This document shows, in pieces, positions 24,738 through 32,452 of a stretch of 54,608 bases of DNA. The stretch covers positions 1 through 54,608 of the forward strand of contig CADCCQ010000019.1 of the NCBI GenBank assembly GCA_902799955.1. The letters run 5' to 3'. The position numbers were made by a program, and so were the translations under genes. This DNA comes from an uncultured bacterium. GTDB lineage: Bacteria; Verrucomicrobiota; Kiritimatiellia; RFP12; UBA1067. The notes beneath the pieces are model-generated. The model did not search any database. It had not been told where the DNA came from and saw only the letters and a list, made by a program, of their open reading frames with translations. Position 1 is the first letter of the stretch; each line of letters starts with the position of its first letter.

Positions 24738-26014
24738 CCCGCCGTCTCCGAAAACGCGGCGGCTAGCCTCTGCGCAAGGACCGGCAGCGCGGGGTCCCTC
24801 GCGCCGCACGTCGCGAACGCACCGTATTCGCCGCGAAGCGCGGCCATGCGCTCGAACGCCGCGTCGGGGCCGTCGGCAAGCTCCGCATTCACCCCGCCGA
24901 GCATCGCAAGGAGGTCGGCGGACGACACGGACCTATCCGCCGTCCCGCCAGCGTCGTAGACCGGCAGGAGGATCAGCCTATCCGACTTGCGCACCGTCTC
25001 GCGGAACATCGCCGCGAGCGGCTCCATCATCTTCTTCAACGGGCCGTATCCATGAGGACGCCACACGACGCACAGGCCCTTTGGATACGCCTCGGACAGC
25101 GTCGTCCACATCGCCTTGATCTTCTCGGGGTTGTGCGCGTAGTCGTCGTAGACCACAGGGACGCCAGGCGCGGCGTCTGGAGGCGTAATGCGCTGGAGCC
25201 TCCGCTCCACTCCGCCAAATGTCGTCAGCGCCAGCCGCGCAGTCTTCTCGTCGCAGCCAAGCGCCAACGCCATGCGAAGCGCATTCGCGGCGTTCTCGCG
25301 GTTGTGTCTCCCGGGGAGGCTGCATTCCACCTCGCCGGCGACGATTCCACGGTCGTGCCGACCGTCGACGAGCGGACCCGGCATCCCCTTCACAAACGCG
25401 TCGAAGACCTCGTCCATCTCCTCCTTGGAGTAGTGATCGGCGGATGAGTTCGTGACGATTGCCGCGTACGGGTGGAACGCCACCAGCGACTTGTCGCTCT
25501 CGTCCACCTCGGCCACGGCGTATTCGCCGCGCCCATAGCGGACGGCGCCCTCCCAGCCGGGGACGTTCGCGCCGTTCACGCACAACGGGTCGAGCCCGCA
25601 TTCCGCGAGGACGTGCCCGAGCATCGCCGTCACGGTTGACTTGCCGCACGTCCCGACGACTGCGACGAGCTTTTTGTCCGCCAGCGCGGCGGAGAGCGCG
25701 GCGGCGCGGTGGAACACTGGCACGCCCAGTTCCTTCGCCTTGACAAGAGCGGGGTTATCGCCCTCGATGGCCGTCGACGCGATGACCGCGTCGAGCGATG
25801 CGTCCACGCCGCTTCCGTCGTCCGGGTGGCACGCGACGCCGATCGAGCGCAGGAAGCGGATGTTCGGCGTCTCGAGGTTTCTGTCCGAACCGGAGACGAC
25901 GCATCCCTTCCTCGCCAGCAGCGTGGCGAGGGCGCTCATGCCCACGCCGCCGACGCCGAGCAGATGCACGCGCTCGGCATTGTTGAAGTGCAAAGTACTT
26001 GTAGTGTGTTCCAC
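24734..26014 (-). CDS. murC: Mur ligase, MurC-like (UDP-MurNAc-L-alanine ligase)
   Basis: This is 426 residues from GTG 26014, which has AAAGGAG 6 nt ahead. An in-frame TTG at 26020 overlaps the helicase stop but has no spacing to that site. Motifs are VHLLGVGGVGMSALATLLARKG and VSGSD (MurC N-domain), VVGTCGKSTVTAMLGHVL (P-loop; MurC normally has GTHGKTT), NSSADHYS, LPGRHNRENAANALRMA, FGGVERRLQ and VYDDYAHNPEKI. It is shorter than E. coli MurC (about 490) and has WRPHGYGPL where MurC has a PHRYSR-like stretch. A MurC paralogue or Mpl-like enzyme is the alternative. Confidence 0.75.
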   Translation of the reverse strand: MEHTTSTLHFNNAERVHLLGVGGVGMSALATLLARKGCVVSGSDRNLETPNIRFLRSIGVACHPDDGSGVDASLDAVIASTAIEGDNPALVKAKELGVPVFHRAAALSAALADKKLVAVVGTCGKSTVTAMLGHVLAECGLDPLCVNGANVPGWEGAVRYGRGEYAVAEVDESDKSLVAFHPYAAIVTNSSADHYSKEEMDEVFDAFVKGMPGPLVDGRHDRGIVAGEVECSLPGRHNRENAANALRMALALGCDEKTARLALTTFGGVERRLQRITPPDAAPGVPVVYDDYAHNPEKIKAMWTTLSEAYPKGLCVVWRPHGYGPLKKMMEPLAAMFRETVRKSDRLILLPVYDAGGTADRSVSSADLLAMLGGVNAELADGPDAAFERMAALRGEYGAFATCGARDPALPVLAQRLAAAFSETAG

Positions 26015-26016
26015 TT

Positions 26017-27324
26017 TCAACTCCTTTTTCCGCCCTTCTGCCCGAAGTCGGGCTGGCGGCGTCCGGCAAACGACTTGCGTCCGTTGCGTCGGCCGTCCTT
26101 CCTCGCCTTGGCGGACCCGAATCCACTGTCGCGCCCGCCGTTCCGCTGCTGCTGCGGATGCGGCGGCTGGCCCGGGCGGGCCGTCGGCTTGAATGGATGG
26201 TTGTTGTCGACGGGGATCGTCTTCCTGATGAGGCGTTCGACCGCCTTGAGCTGCCCGCGCTCCTCCTCTGTCACGAAGCTTATGGCCTGGCCGGATTCCC
26301 CGGCGCGCGCGGTGCGCCCTATCCTGTGCACGTAGCTCTCCGTCTCAAGCGGAAGCTCCATGTTCACTACGCACGAGACGTCCGCGACGTCTATCCCGCG
26401 GCTCGCGATGTCTGTCGCGACAAGCACCCTGACGTCGCCCCTGCGGAAGCCGTCCATCGCATGCGTCCTCTGGTTCTGCGTCTTGTCGGAGTGGATCGCC
26501 GCGCACGGGATGTCCACCCTGCGCAGCTTCTTCGCGATCCTGTCCGCGCCATGGCGCATCTTCGTGAACACGATCACCCTGTTCCATTCCGGGTGCGATA
26601 CGAGGAGATGCACCAGCAGGGCGTCCTTGTCGCCCTTCTCTACGAACATCACGCGCTGGTTGATCCGGTCGACAGTCGGCGACTCGGGCGCGATGGAGAC
26701 GGACGCCGGGTTGCGCACGAACGACTCGGCGAGCGTGCGGACCTCCGGCGGCATCGTGGCGGAGAAGAGCATCGACTGGCGTTTCGGCGGCAGTTTCGAG
26801 ATTATCCGCTTGATGTCCGGCAGGAACCCCATGTCGAGCATCCTGTCCGCCTCGTCCAGCACGAAGCACTCCACCTGGTCGAGGTAGACTATCCCCTGCG
26901 TCATCAAGTCGATGAGGCGGCCCGGGCAGGCGACTATCGTCTCCGCGCCCTTCTTTATGTCCTTGACCTGTCCGAACTGGCTTACGCCGCCGATGAGGCA
27001 CGCGAACGGAAGCCCGGCGTGCTTGGAGTAAAGCCTCGCGCATTCCGCGGTCTGCACCGCCAGCTCCCGCGTCGGGGAGAGTACCAGAGCCCTGGGGTGG
27101 CCTATGCGCCGCGGCCGCCGCACCTTTATGAGGCGGTTCAGGATCGGCAGCATGAACGCCGCCGTCTTTCCAGTCCCGGTCTGCGCGCAGCCGATTATGT
27201 CGCGCCCGTCCAGGAGAAGCGGTATCGCCTCGGCCTGGATGGGCGTCGGCCTGTCGTACCCGGCGTCGGATATCGCGTGCTGGAGCGACTGGTCCAGCCT
27301 TCCGAATGCAGTTCCCTCGAACAT
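26017..27324 (-). CDS. DEAD-box RNA helicase, RhlE type
   Basis: This 435-residue cytoplasmic helicase is likely involved in ribosome assembly or RNA decay. The Q-motif (PTPIQAEAIPLLLDG), motif I AQTGTGKTAAFMLP, Ia PTRELAVQ, Ib, II VLDEADRMLDMGF, III SATMP, V ATDIASRGIDVADVSCVVN and VI YVHRIGRTARAG are all present. The last 60 residues are basic and rich in Gln, Gly and Arg, as in RhlE proteins. The next gene (MurC-like) begins within a few bases of the stop. Confidence 0.95.
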   Translation of the reverse strand: MFEGTAFGRLDQSLQHAISDAGYDRPTPIQAEAIPLLLDGRDIIGCAQTGTGKTAAFMLPILNRLIKVRRPRRIGHPRALVLSPTRELAVQTAECARLYSKHAGLPFACLIGGVSQFGQVKDIKKGAETIVACPGRLIDLMTQGIVYLDQVECFVLDEADRMLDMGFLPDIKRIISKLPPKRQSMLFSATMPPEVRTLAESFVRNPASVSIAPESPTVDRINQRVMFVEKGDKDALLVHLLVSHPEWNRVIVFTKMRHGADRIAKKLRRVDIPCAAIHSDKTQNQRTHAMDGFRRGDVRVLVATDIASRGIDVADVSCVVNMELPLETESYVHRIGRTARAGESGQAISFVTEEERGQLKAVERLIRKTIPVDNNHPFKPTARPGQPPHPQQQRNGGRDSGFGSAKARKDGRRNGRKSFAGRRQPDFGQKGGKRS

Positions 27325-27336
27325 GTCCTATCCCCC

Positions 27337-27963
27337 TCAGCTTTGCGGCGGCGCGATGCGCACCCTGCGCCCATCTATGCGGCAGCGGCCCGACGCTATC
27401 AGGCGCAGCGCCTCGGGATAGGCGATGTGCTCCTGCACCTGTATCCTGGCGTGGAGCGTCTCCGGCGTGTCGTCCTCCATGACGGGGACGGCGCGCTGGA
27501 CGATTATCGGGCCGGTGTCAGTCCCGGCGTCGACGAAGTGCACCGTCACGCCCGCGACCTTGCACCCGTAGTCAAGCGCCTGCGTCCAGCCGTGGACGCC
27601 GGGGAACGCCGGAAGAAGCGCGGGGTGGATGTTGATCACCCTTCCGGGGAAGGCGCCGAGGAGGCCGGGCTTGACGATTCGCATGAAGCCTGCCAGGACG
27701 ACGGTGTCCACGTCCGCCTCCTTCAGGAGGCTTATGCAGAGGTCCTCCGCCGGGCCTTCCAGCTTCGTCTTCCACGGCGCGCAGTCCAGGTAGCGGCATG
27801 GTATGGAATGGCGCCTCGCGCGGTCTAGTATCTTCGCGTCCGGGACGTCCGCCATGACGAGGCGTATCTCCGCGTCCAGCTCGCCCGCCTCGATTGCATC
27901 CACGATTGACTGCATGTTCGAGCCTGCGCCCGAACCCAGGATTCCTATCTTCAGTTTGCTCAT
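27337..27963 (-). CDS. purN: PurN, phosphoribosylglycinamide formyltransferase
   Basis: This 208-residue enzyme transfers formyl from 10-formyl-THF to GAR in purine synthesis. Motifs are KIGILGSGAGSNMQSIVDAI, the catalytic stretch VINIHPALLPAFPG (Asn-His), and VTVHFVDAGTDTGPII with the catalytic Asp. It is preceded by a leaderless-type promoter and no Shine-Dalgarno. The helicase gene follows 12 bp after its stop. Confidence 0.95.
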   Translation of the reverse strand: MSKLKIGILGSGAGSNMQSIVDAIEAGELDAEIRLVMADVPDAKILDRARRHSIPCRYLDCAPWKTKLEGPAEDLCISLLKEADVDTVVLAGFMRIVKPGLLGAFPGRVINIHPALLPAFPGVHGWTQALDYGCKVAGVTVHFVDAGTDTGPIIVQRAVPVMEDDTPETLHARIQVQEHIAYPEALRLIASGRCRIDGRRVRIAPPQS

Positions 27964-27970
27964 GATGAAG

Positions 27971-28000
27971 ATTATACCACAACCAGGGCATATTTCTCAA
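27971..28000 (-). promoter_or_regulatory. purN promoter, leaderless type
   Basis: On the minus strand, TTGAGA (27995-28000) and TATAAT (27971-27976) are 18 nt apart, with TGG forming an extended -10. Seven bases separate the -10 box from the ATG, the same as at kdsA. It is divergent from the feoA promoter. Confidence 0.65.
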
Positions 28001-28036
28001 TGCCATCTTCCATTGTTTTTTTTTCGAGATTGGCAC

Positions 28037-28065
28037 TTGACAACGATTGTTAGCTGTGGTAAACT
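28037..28065 (+). promoter_or_regulatory. feoA promoter
   Basis: Consensus TTGACA (28037-28042), a 17-nt spacer and TAAACT (28060-28065) with an extended TGG. The leader to feoA is about 57 nt and ends in GAGGAATG. No TTAG-N6-CTAA dyad overlaps this promoter; those lie between feoA and feoB. Confidence 0.75.
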
Positions 28066-28128
28066 TATGGGCGTTGGAGAAAATAGCCGACTTGGAAACA
28101 TGGCTGGCGCAACTAGAGGAATGCAAAA

Positions 28129-28359
28129 ATGACATTGGACAAAGTGGTCGTGGGCGACGCCGTGAAGATCGCCCGGCTGAATGGAGCAGGAGCGGTGAAG
28201 CGCCGCATGATGGACATGGGGCTCACTAAGGGCACGGAAGTGACCGTCGACAGGATAGCTCCCCTTGGCGATCCCATAGAGCTGACCGTCAGGGGATACA
28301 AGCTCTCCATCCGCAAGGCGGACGCCGAGACAATCGAGGTCACGTCGAAAAACTCGTGA
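28129..28359 (+). CDS. feoA: FeoA, ferrous iron transport accessory protein
   Basis: This 76-residue SH3-like protein fits FeoA: VVVGDAVKIARLNGAGAVKRRMMDMGLTKGTEV, APLGDPIELTVRGYKLSIRKADAETIEV. FeoA binds FeoB on the cytoplasmic side and tunes its activity. It is the first gene of a plus-strand iron cluster, 78 bp ahead of feoB. Confidence 0.93.
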   Translation: MTLDKVVVGDAVKIARLNGAGAVKRRMMDMGLTKGTEVTVDRIAPLGDPIELTVRGYKLSIRKADAETIEVTSKNS

Positions 28360-28380
28360 GTAAATTTTTTGGCGGAGTAA

Positions 28381-28408
28381 TTAGACATATCTAATTAGCC
28401 GCGCCTAA
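28381..28408 (+). promoter_or_regulatory. Two back-to-back TTAG-N6-CTAA dyads ahead of feoB
   Basis: TTAGACATATCTAA (28381-28394) is followed with no gap by TTAGCCGCGCCTAA (28395-28408). The first is nearly perfect and extends to AATTAGACATATCTAATT. The pattern resembles binding sites of the DtxR/IdeR/MntR metalloregulators. A similar site precedes the outer-membrane gene at 31348. Iron-dependent repression of feoB is inferred. Confidence 0.6.
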
Positions 28409-28437
28409 TCGCAAAGACAACACAAGGAGCGAAAGAA

Positions 28438-31080
28438 ATGCAGATCAAAATCGCGCTTGCCGGAAATCCGAACAGCGGCAAGACCACCCTTTTCAACGCC
28501 CTGACTGGTTCCGACCAGTACGTCGGCAACTGGCCGGGCGTGACCGTCGAGAAGAAGGACGGCAGGCTCAGGGGCGACAAGGACGTGATAATCCAGGACC
28601 TTCCCGGCATCTACTCGCTGTCTCCGTATTCGCTTGAGGAGAAGGTGTCGCGCAAATTCCTCGTCGAGGAGAAGCCAGACGCGATCCTGAACATCGTGGA
28701 CGGCACGAACATCGAGCGCAACCTCTACCTCTCGACGCAGCTCGCGGAGCTGGGGATCCCGATGGTGATGGCCGTCAACATGATGGACGTCGTAAAGAGG
28801 AACGGCGACACGATCGACTTCGCGAAGATCGCGAAGGCGCTCAACTGCGAGGTCGTCGGCATCTCCGCACTGGAGAAGAAAGGCGACATCGAGGTCGCGC
28901 AGAAGGCCGTAGAGCTCGCCAAATCCGGCAGGAAAGGCGAATCCCCCCACGGGTTCTCGGGTTCCGTCGAGCATGCGATCGCCCACATCGAGGAGTCTAT
29001 ACAGGGCAAGGTGCGCAAGGAGGCGATCCGCTGGTACGCAATCAAGATATTCGAACGCGACCGAGAGATCATAAGGGACCTCGGGATCGGCGTCGGCGAC
29101 ATGAAGCACATCGAGCAGCACATACGCGACTGCGAGAAGGAGCTCGACGACGACGCGGAGTCGATCATAACCAACCAGCGCTACGAGTTCATCCAGGAGC
29201 TGATGTCGAAGGCGCTCACGAGAAGCCAGGCGAGGAAGAACAAGGCGTCGCTTTCCGACAGAATCGACAAGGTGGTGACCAACAAGTGGCTTGCGCTTCC
29301 GATATTCGCCCTGTCGATCGGGTTGATGGGCTGGCTGGCCGTCGTTCCCGGCGGAGTGGTCACAGACTGGGCGAACGACGGCTTCCTCGGCGATGGATGG
29401 CACCTTCCGTTCACGACGCACGAGTGCCGCGCAGAGGGCAAGTACAAGGGCATGGAGTTCGAGGACGCACAAGGCGAGTTCGCCAAGCAGGACGCCTCCA
29501 AGTCCAAGTGGGAAGAGGCCTACAAGGAGGCCTACAACGCAAAGAACGGCGACGGTTCCTACGACAAGGCCCTCGAAGACCGCAACGAGAAGGCAAAGGC
29601 CGAGTTCAAGCCCGAAAAGGAAGGCGACGAGTTCGAGGCAAGCGAATTCGAGGTACTTGACGAGGCGCTTGCGAAGACGGTTGTCGCCAAGGGCGTGTTC
29701 GTCGAGGACGAGGAGACGGGCGAGCCCGTCGCCAAGGAGTGCGACTGCGAGAAGTGCACGGCAAGGCGCGACGCGGGCGAAGAATGCGAAAACTGCGGCT
29801 GCGGCTGCGGCGAGCCCGATCTCTGGGACGTAGACTACGCGGCGTACAAGGAGGCGAGCGAGTGGGAGGAGCCTGATCCGTCGCAGTTCGGCGTGTGGGT
29901 GCCCGGCATCGGAGCGATGATAAGCTCCGGCCTGGAGAAGCTCGGCGTCGGCGAAACCGTCGCCTCGCTCGTGAACGACGGCGCATGGGGCGGCGTCTCG
30001 ACGGTCCTCGGATTCGTCCCCGTCATCGTCCTCGTGTTCCTCTTCCTGGCGTTCCTCGAGGACTGCGGATACATGGCGCGCGTCGCGTTCGTGATGGACC
30101 GCATCTGCCGGAAGTTCGGCCTTTCGGGCAAGTCGTTCATCCCGATGATTGTCGGCATGGGCTGCGGAGTCCCCGCCATCATGGCGGCGCGAACGATCGA
30201 GAACAAGCGCGACCAGCGCATGACGATCATACTCTCGACGTTCATCCCTTGCGGGGCGAAGCTCGCGATCATCACGATGTTCTCGGTGCTGTTCTTCAGG
30301 AACCAGTGGTGGGTCTTCCCGCTCATGTACTTCACGGGAATCGCGATCATCGTCCTTGGGGGCATCGCGCTCAAGAAGTCGAAGACGTTCGGAGGCGATC
30401 CCGCGCCGTTCGTGATGGAGCTGCCTGCCTACCACATGCCCACCATCACGGGCATCTGGCGCCATACGTGGATCCGCACCAAGGGCTACATCCTCAAGGC
30501 CGGGCTCATAATCTTCCCCGCATGCGTTTTCCTGTGGTTCGTGATGCACTTCAACTGGTCGTTTACGCTCCTCTCGGACGAACAGCTCGACCAGTCGATT
30601 CTCCATGACATCGGCAGCTGGCTCGCGTGCCTCCTCAAGCCGCTCGGCTTCGGCAACTGGCAGGGAGCGGCGGCGGCCGTGTCCGCGGAAATCGCGAAGG
30701 AACAGGCCACGGCCACGCTGAAGGTCGTCTCCATCGGCATGGAGGGCGCGGCAGGCGGCGCGCGCGTGCAGAACCTCTTCGCGTCAATGAGCGACTTCCC
30801 GCGGCTCGCGGCCATGTCGTTCATGGTCTTCAACCTGTTCATCCCGCCGTGCATGGTGGCGATCGCCGTCACCTTCCGCGAGATGGGCTCGAAGGCGTGG
30901 GGATGGTTCGCGCTCGCGTTCCAGATGTTCGTCGGCTACGTGCTCGCGCTCAGCGTCTACCAGATCGGCATGCTTTTGTCCGGCGGCGTGTTCGGCGTCG
31001 GCACGGTGGTGGCGATTCTGCTCGACCTCTTCTGCCTCTGGATGATCTTCCGTCCGTCTTCGGCAAGGGAGGTGAAGTGA
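28438..31080 (+). CDS. feoB: FeoB, ferrous iron transporter with Cys-rich insert
   Basis: This 880-residue GTP-linked Fe(II) transporter is longer than the usual 700-780. G-motifs are GNPNSGKTT (9-17), VGNWPGVTVEK, DLPGIYSL and NMMD. A helical GDI-like domain runs to about 270. The membrane part includes GFVPVIVLVFLFLAFLEDCGYMARVAFVMDR, GMGCGVPAIMAARTIEN and PCGAKLAIITMF. Between the first membrane helix (about 283-303) and about 485 lies an acidic insert. It holds seven Cys at 435, 437, 440, 450, 453, 455 and 457 and would face the periplasm or sit in a loop. AGGAG precedes the ATG. A small Cys-rich gene follows with one base of overlap. Confidence 0.95.
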   Translation: MQIKIALAGNPNSGKTTLFNALTGSDQYVGNWPGVTVEKKDGRLRGDKDVIIQDLPGIYSLSPYSLEEKVSRKFLVEEKPDAILNIVDGTNIERNLYLSTQLAELGIPMVMAVNMMDVVKRNGDTIDFAKIAKALNCEVVGISALEKKGDIEVAQKAVELAKSGRKGESPHGFSGSVEHAIAHIEESIQGKVRKEAIRWYAIKIFERDREIIRDLGIGVGDMKHIEQHIRDCEKELDDDAESIITNQRYEFIQELMSKALTRSQARKNKASLSDRIDKVVTNKWLALPIFALSIGLMGWLAVVPGGVVTDWANDGFLGDGWHLPFTTHECRAEGKYKGMEFEDAQGEFAKQDASKSKWEEAYKEAYNAKNGDGSYDKALEDRNEKAKAEFKPEKEGDEFEASEFEVLDEALAKTVVAKGVFVEDEETGEPVAKECDCEKCTARRDAGEECENCGCGCGEPDLWDVDYAAYKEASEWEEPDPSQFGVWVPGIGAMISSGLEKLGVGETVASLVNDGAWGGVSTVLGFVPVIVLVFLFLAFLEDCGYMARVAFVMDRICRKFGLSGKSFIPMIVGMGCGVPAIMAARTIENKRDQRMTIILSTFIPCGAKLAIITMFSVLFFRNQWWVFPLMYFTGIAIIVLGGIALKKSKTFGGDPAPFVMELPAYHMPTITGIWRHTWIRTKGYILKAGLIIFPACVFLWFVMHFNWSFTLLSDEQLDQSILHDIGSWLACLLKPLGFGNWQGAAAAVSAEIAKEQATATLKVVSIGMEGAAGGARVQNLFASMSDFPRLAAMSFMVFNLFIPPCMVAIAVTFREMGSKAWGWFALAFQMFVGYVLALSVYQIGMLLSGGVFGVGTVVAILLDLFCLWMIFRPSSAREVK

Positions 31081-31256
31081 TGAGCGTCCAGTCGGCAATC
31101 GTGCTTGCGGTCGTCCTTGCGCTCGCGGTGTTCGCGATCTGGCGCAACATCAAGAAAGGCGCCCCTTGCGAGTGCGGCTCGAACTGCGGGTGCTGCAGCG
31201 GCGGCGACGGCTGCCGCTGCGGAGAGGAAGGCAAATCGCATCCAACTAAACAATAG
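31080..31256 (+). CDS. FeoB-associated Cys-rich membrane protein
   Basis: This 58-residue protein has one N-terminal membrane helix (AIVLAVVLALAVFAIW) followed by CECGSNCGCCSGGDGCRCG. That matches the small FeoB-associated Cys-rich family found downstream of feoB in many anaerobes. Its start overlaps the FeoB stop (TGATG). It may pass or bind Fe(II), or fill the place of FeoC; this is not established. Confidence 0.88.
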   Translation: MSVQSAIVLAVVLALAVFAIWRNIKKGAPCECGSNCGCCSGGDGCRCGEEGKSHPTKQ

Positions 31257-31299
31257 GAGACATTCCTGACAGCAAACAATCCAAACAACAGAACTGAAG

Positions 31300-31313
31300 T
31301 TAGACTAACCTAA
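31300..31313 (+). promoter_or_regulatory. TTAG-N6-CTAA dyad ahead of the outer-membrane gene
   Basis: TTAGACTAACCTAA has the same outer arms as the two sites ahead of feoB. It shares TTAGAC with one of them and is close to classical DtxR/IdeR half-sites (CTAACCTAA). It lies 34 bp ahead of the ATG, where it could block a promoter. No clear -10/-35 pair was found. Confidence 0.55.
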
Positions 31314-31347
31314 TACACAAACAAAAAAAGAAAGGAAAGAAAGACAG

Positions 31348-32271
31348 ATGAAGAAGACAATGACAATGGCCGCCTTCTGCGCGGCGGGGATCGCGTGCGC
31401 GGCGCTGGCTGACGAGGACAAGGCCAACGGCGTATCGTACACGCCTGGCGAGGGAATATCCTTCTACACGCCTGGCGAGGGGATATCCTTCGGGGAGCAG
31501 AAGATACTCTCCGCAGAGGCGGGGATATCCTTCGACTCGAAGTACATGACGTACGGCGTCATAGACGGCAAGGACCCGATAGTCACGCCGAGCGCGCAGC
31601 TCACGTTCCTCGACTGGGCCTACCTGGGCGTCTCGTCGATCTTCGACGTCACCAAGGGCAACGGCAAGCGCGGCGAATACGGCAACCGCGCCGGGAAGTG
31701 GACGACACTCGACGCGACAGTCGGCATCGCCCACGAGTTCGAGCTCGGCGAGACGTTCGGCAAGCTCTCGGTGGACGCCAACTACATCTACGAGTACCTC
31801 CGCCGCCACCACAGCGACATGGGCGACACCCAGTACCTCAACCTCGAGCTCGGGCTCTCCGACGGCATCTTCTGGCTTGAGCCAACGCTCGCCATCGAGC
31901 GCGACCTCATGGCCGACGAGGGCACGTACGTGAACTTCGCGCTGGGGCACGGCTTCACGCTGATCGGCGACGAGGAGGAGGCCGTCCTCACGTTCACCCC
32001 TTCCGTCGGACAGGGATTCGGAGACAAGCACCGCACGCGCGGCTATGAACTCGCAAACGACCACGGCGGGCTCATGGACACGACGATCAAGGGCGAGTTC
32101 GAGTGGGCTGTGTGCGCAAACGTCTCGCTAACCGCCTACGTCGCGTACAGCGACTACTGGTTCGACCGCAGGCTCCGCGATGGCGCGCGCGAGTACAACG
32201 GCGCGTGGGGCAGCAGCTGCGACCACTCCTGGACGTTCTACGGCGGCGTCGGCCTGACGCTCAAGTTCTGA
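31348..32271 (+). CDS. Outer-membrane beta-barrel protein, probably metal-regulated
   Basis: This 307-residue protein has a signal peptide (MAAFCAAGIACAALA) and alternating beta-strands to a terminal Phe (YGGVGLTLKF), typical of outer-membrane barrels. Near the N-terminus YTPGEGISF occurs twice in tandem and GISF a third time. It is not a TonB receptor: it is too short and lacks a plug. Genome context and the dyad upstream suggest a porin-like role under the same metal control as feoB. Substrate is unknown. Confidence 0.75.
   Translation: MKKTMTMAAFCAAGIACAALADEDKANGVSYTPGEGISFYTPGEGISFGEQKILSAEAGISFDSKYMTYGVIDGKDPIVTPSAQLTFLDWAYLGVSSIFDVTKGNGKRGEYGNRAGKWTTLDATVGIAHEFELGETFGKLSVDANYIYEYLRRHHSDMGDTQYLNLELGLSDGIFWLEPTLAIERDLMADEGTYVNFALGHGFTLIGDEEEAVLTFTPSVGQGFGDKHRTRGYELANDHGGLMDTTIKGEFEWAVCANVSLTAYVAYSDYWFDRRLRDGAREYNGAWGSSCDHSWTFYGGVGLTLKF
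31438..31491 (+). repeat. 27-bp tandem repeat inside the outer-membrane gene
   Basis: Two copies (31438-31464, 31465-31491) differ at one base and encode YTPGEGISF twice. A shorter third echo, GGGATATCCTTC, lies at about 31521-31532. The unit is a multiple of three, so copy number can change without frameshift. Confidence 0.8.
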
Positions 32272-32320
32272 GCCGCCGCGCCTGCGCGAAAAACGCGCGA
32301 CAGTATTTGCTTTTGCTTTG

Positions 32321-32364
32321 GGGCCCCGTCTCGCTACACCCGCTCATCTTGCGAGACGGGGCCC
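32321..32364 (+). other. 14-bp perfect inverted repeat between the barrel gene and glpK
   Basis: GGGCCCCGTCTCGC (32321-32334) and its exact complement (32351-32364) flank a 16-nt loop. There is no T-run after the stem on the plus strand, while T-rich sequence precedes it. A terminator for the barrel gene or a regulatory element of glpK, whose promoter begins about 20 bp later, are both possible. Confidence 0.5.
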
Positions 32365-32382
32365 GTGTCTCGATTCCAGGCA

Positions 32383-32411
32383 TTGCGCGTGGAGTCGAGA
32401 TGTGCTATAAT
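32383..32411 (+). promoter_or_regulatory. glpK promoter
   Basis: TATAAT (32406-32411) has an extended TGC ahead of it. A weak -35 box, TTGCGC (32383-32388), stands 17 nt upstream. The leader to glpK is about 35 nt and carries AAAGGAGA. Confidence 0.55.
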
Positions 32412-32452
32412 GATGGCGGTTCGCGAACGACAGACATCGAAAGGAGAAGAGC

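Noticed and set aside
28405..30606. A 733-codon open frame on the minus strand
   Set aside because: It is the antisense shadow of feoB, which has all G-motifs and membrane signatures on the plus strand.
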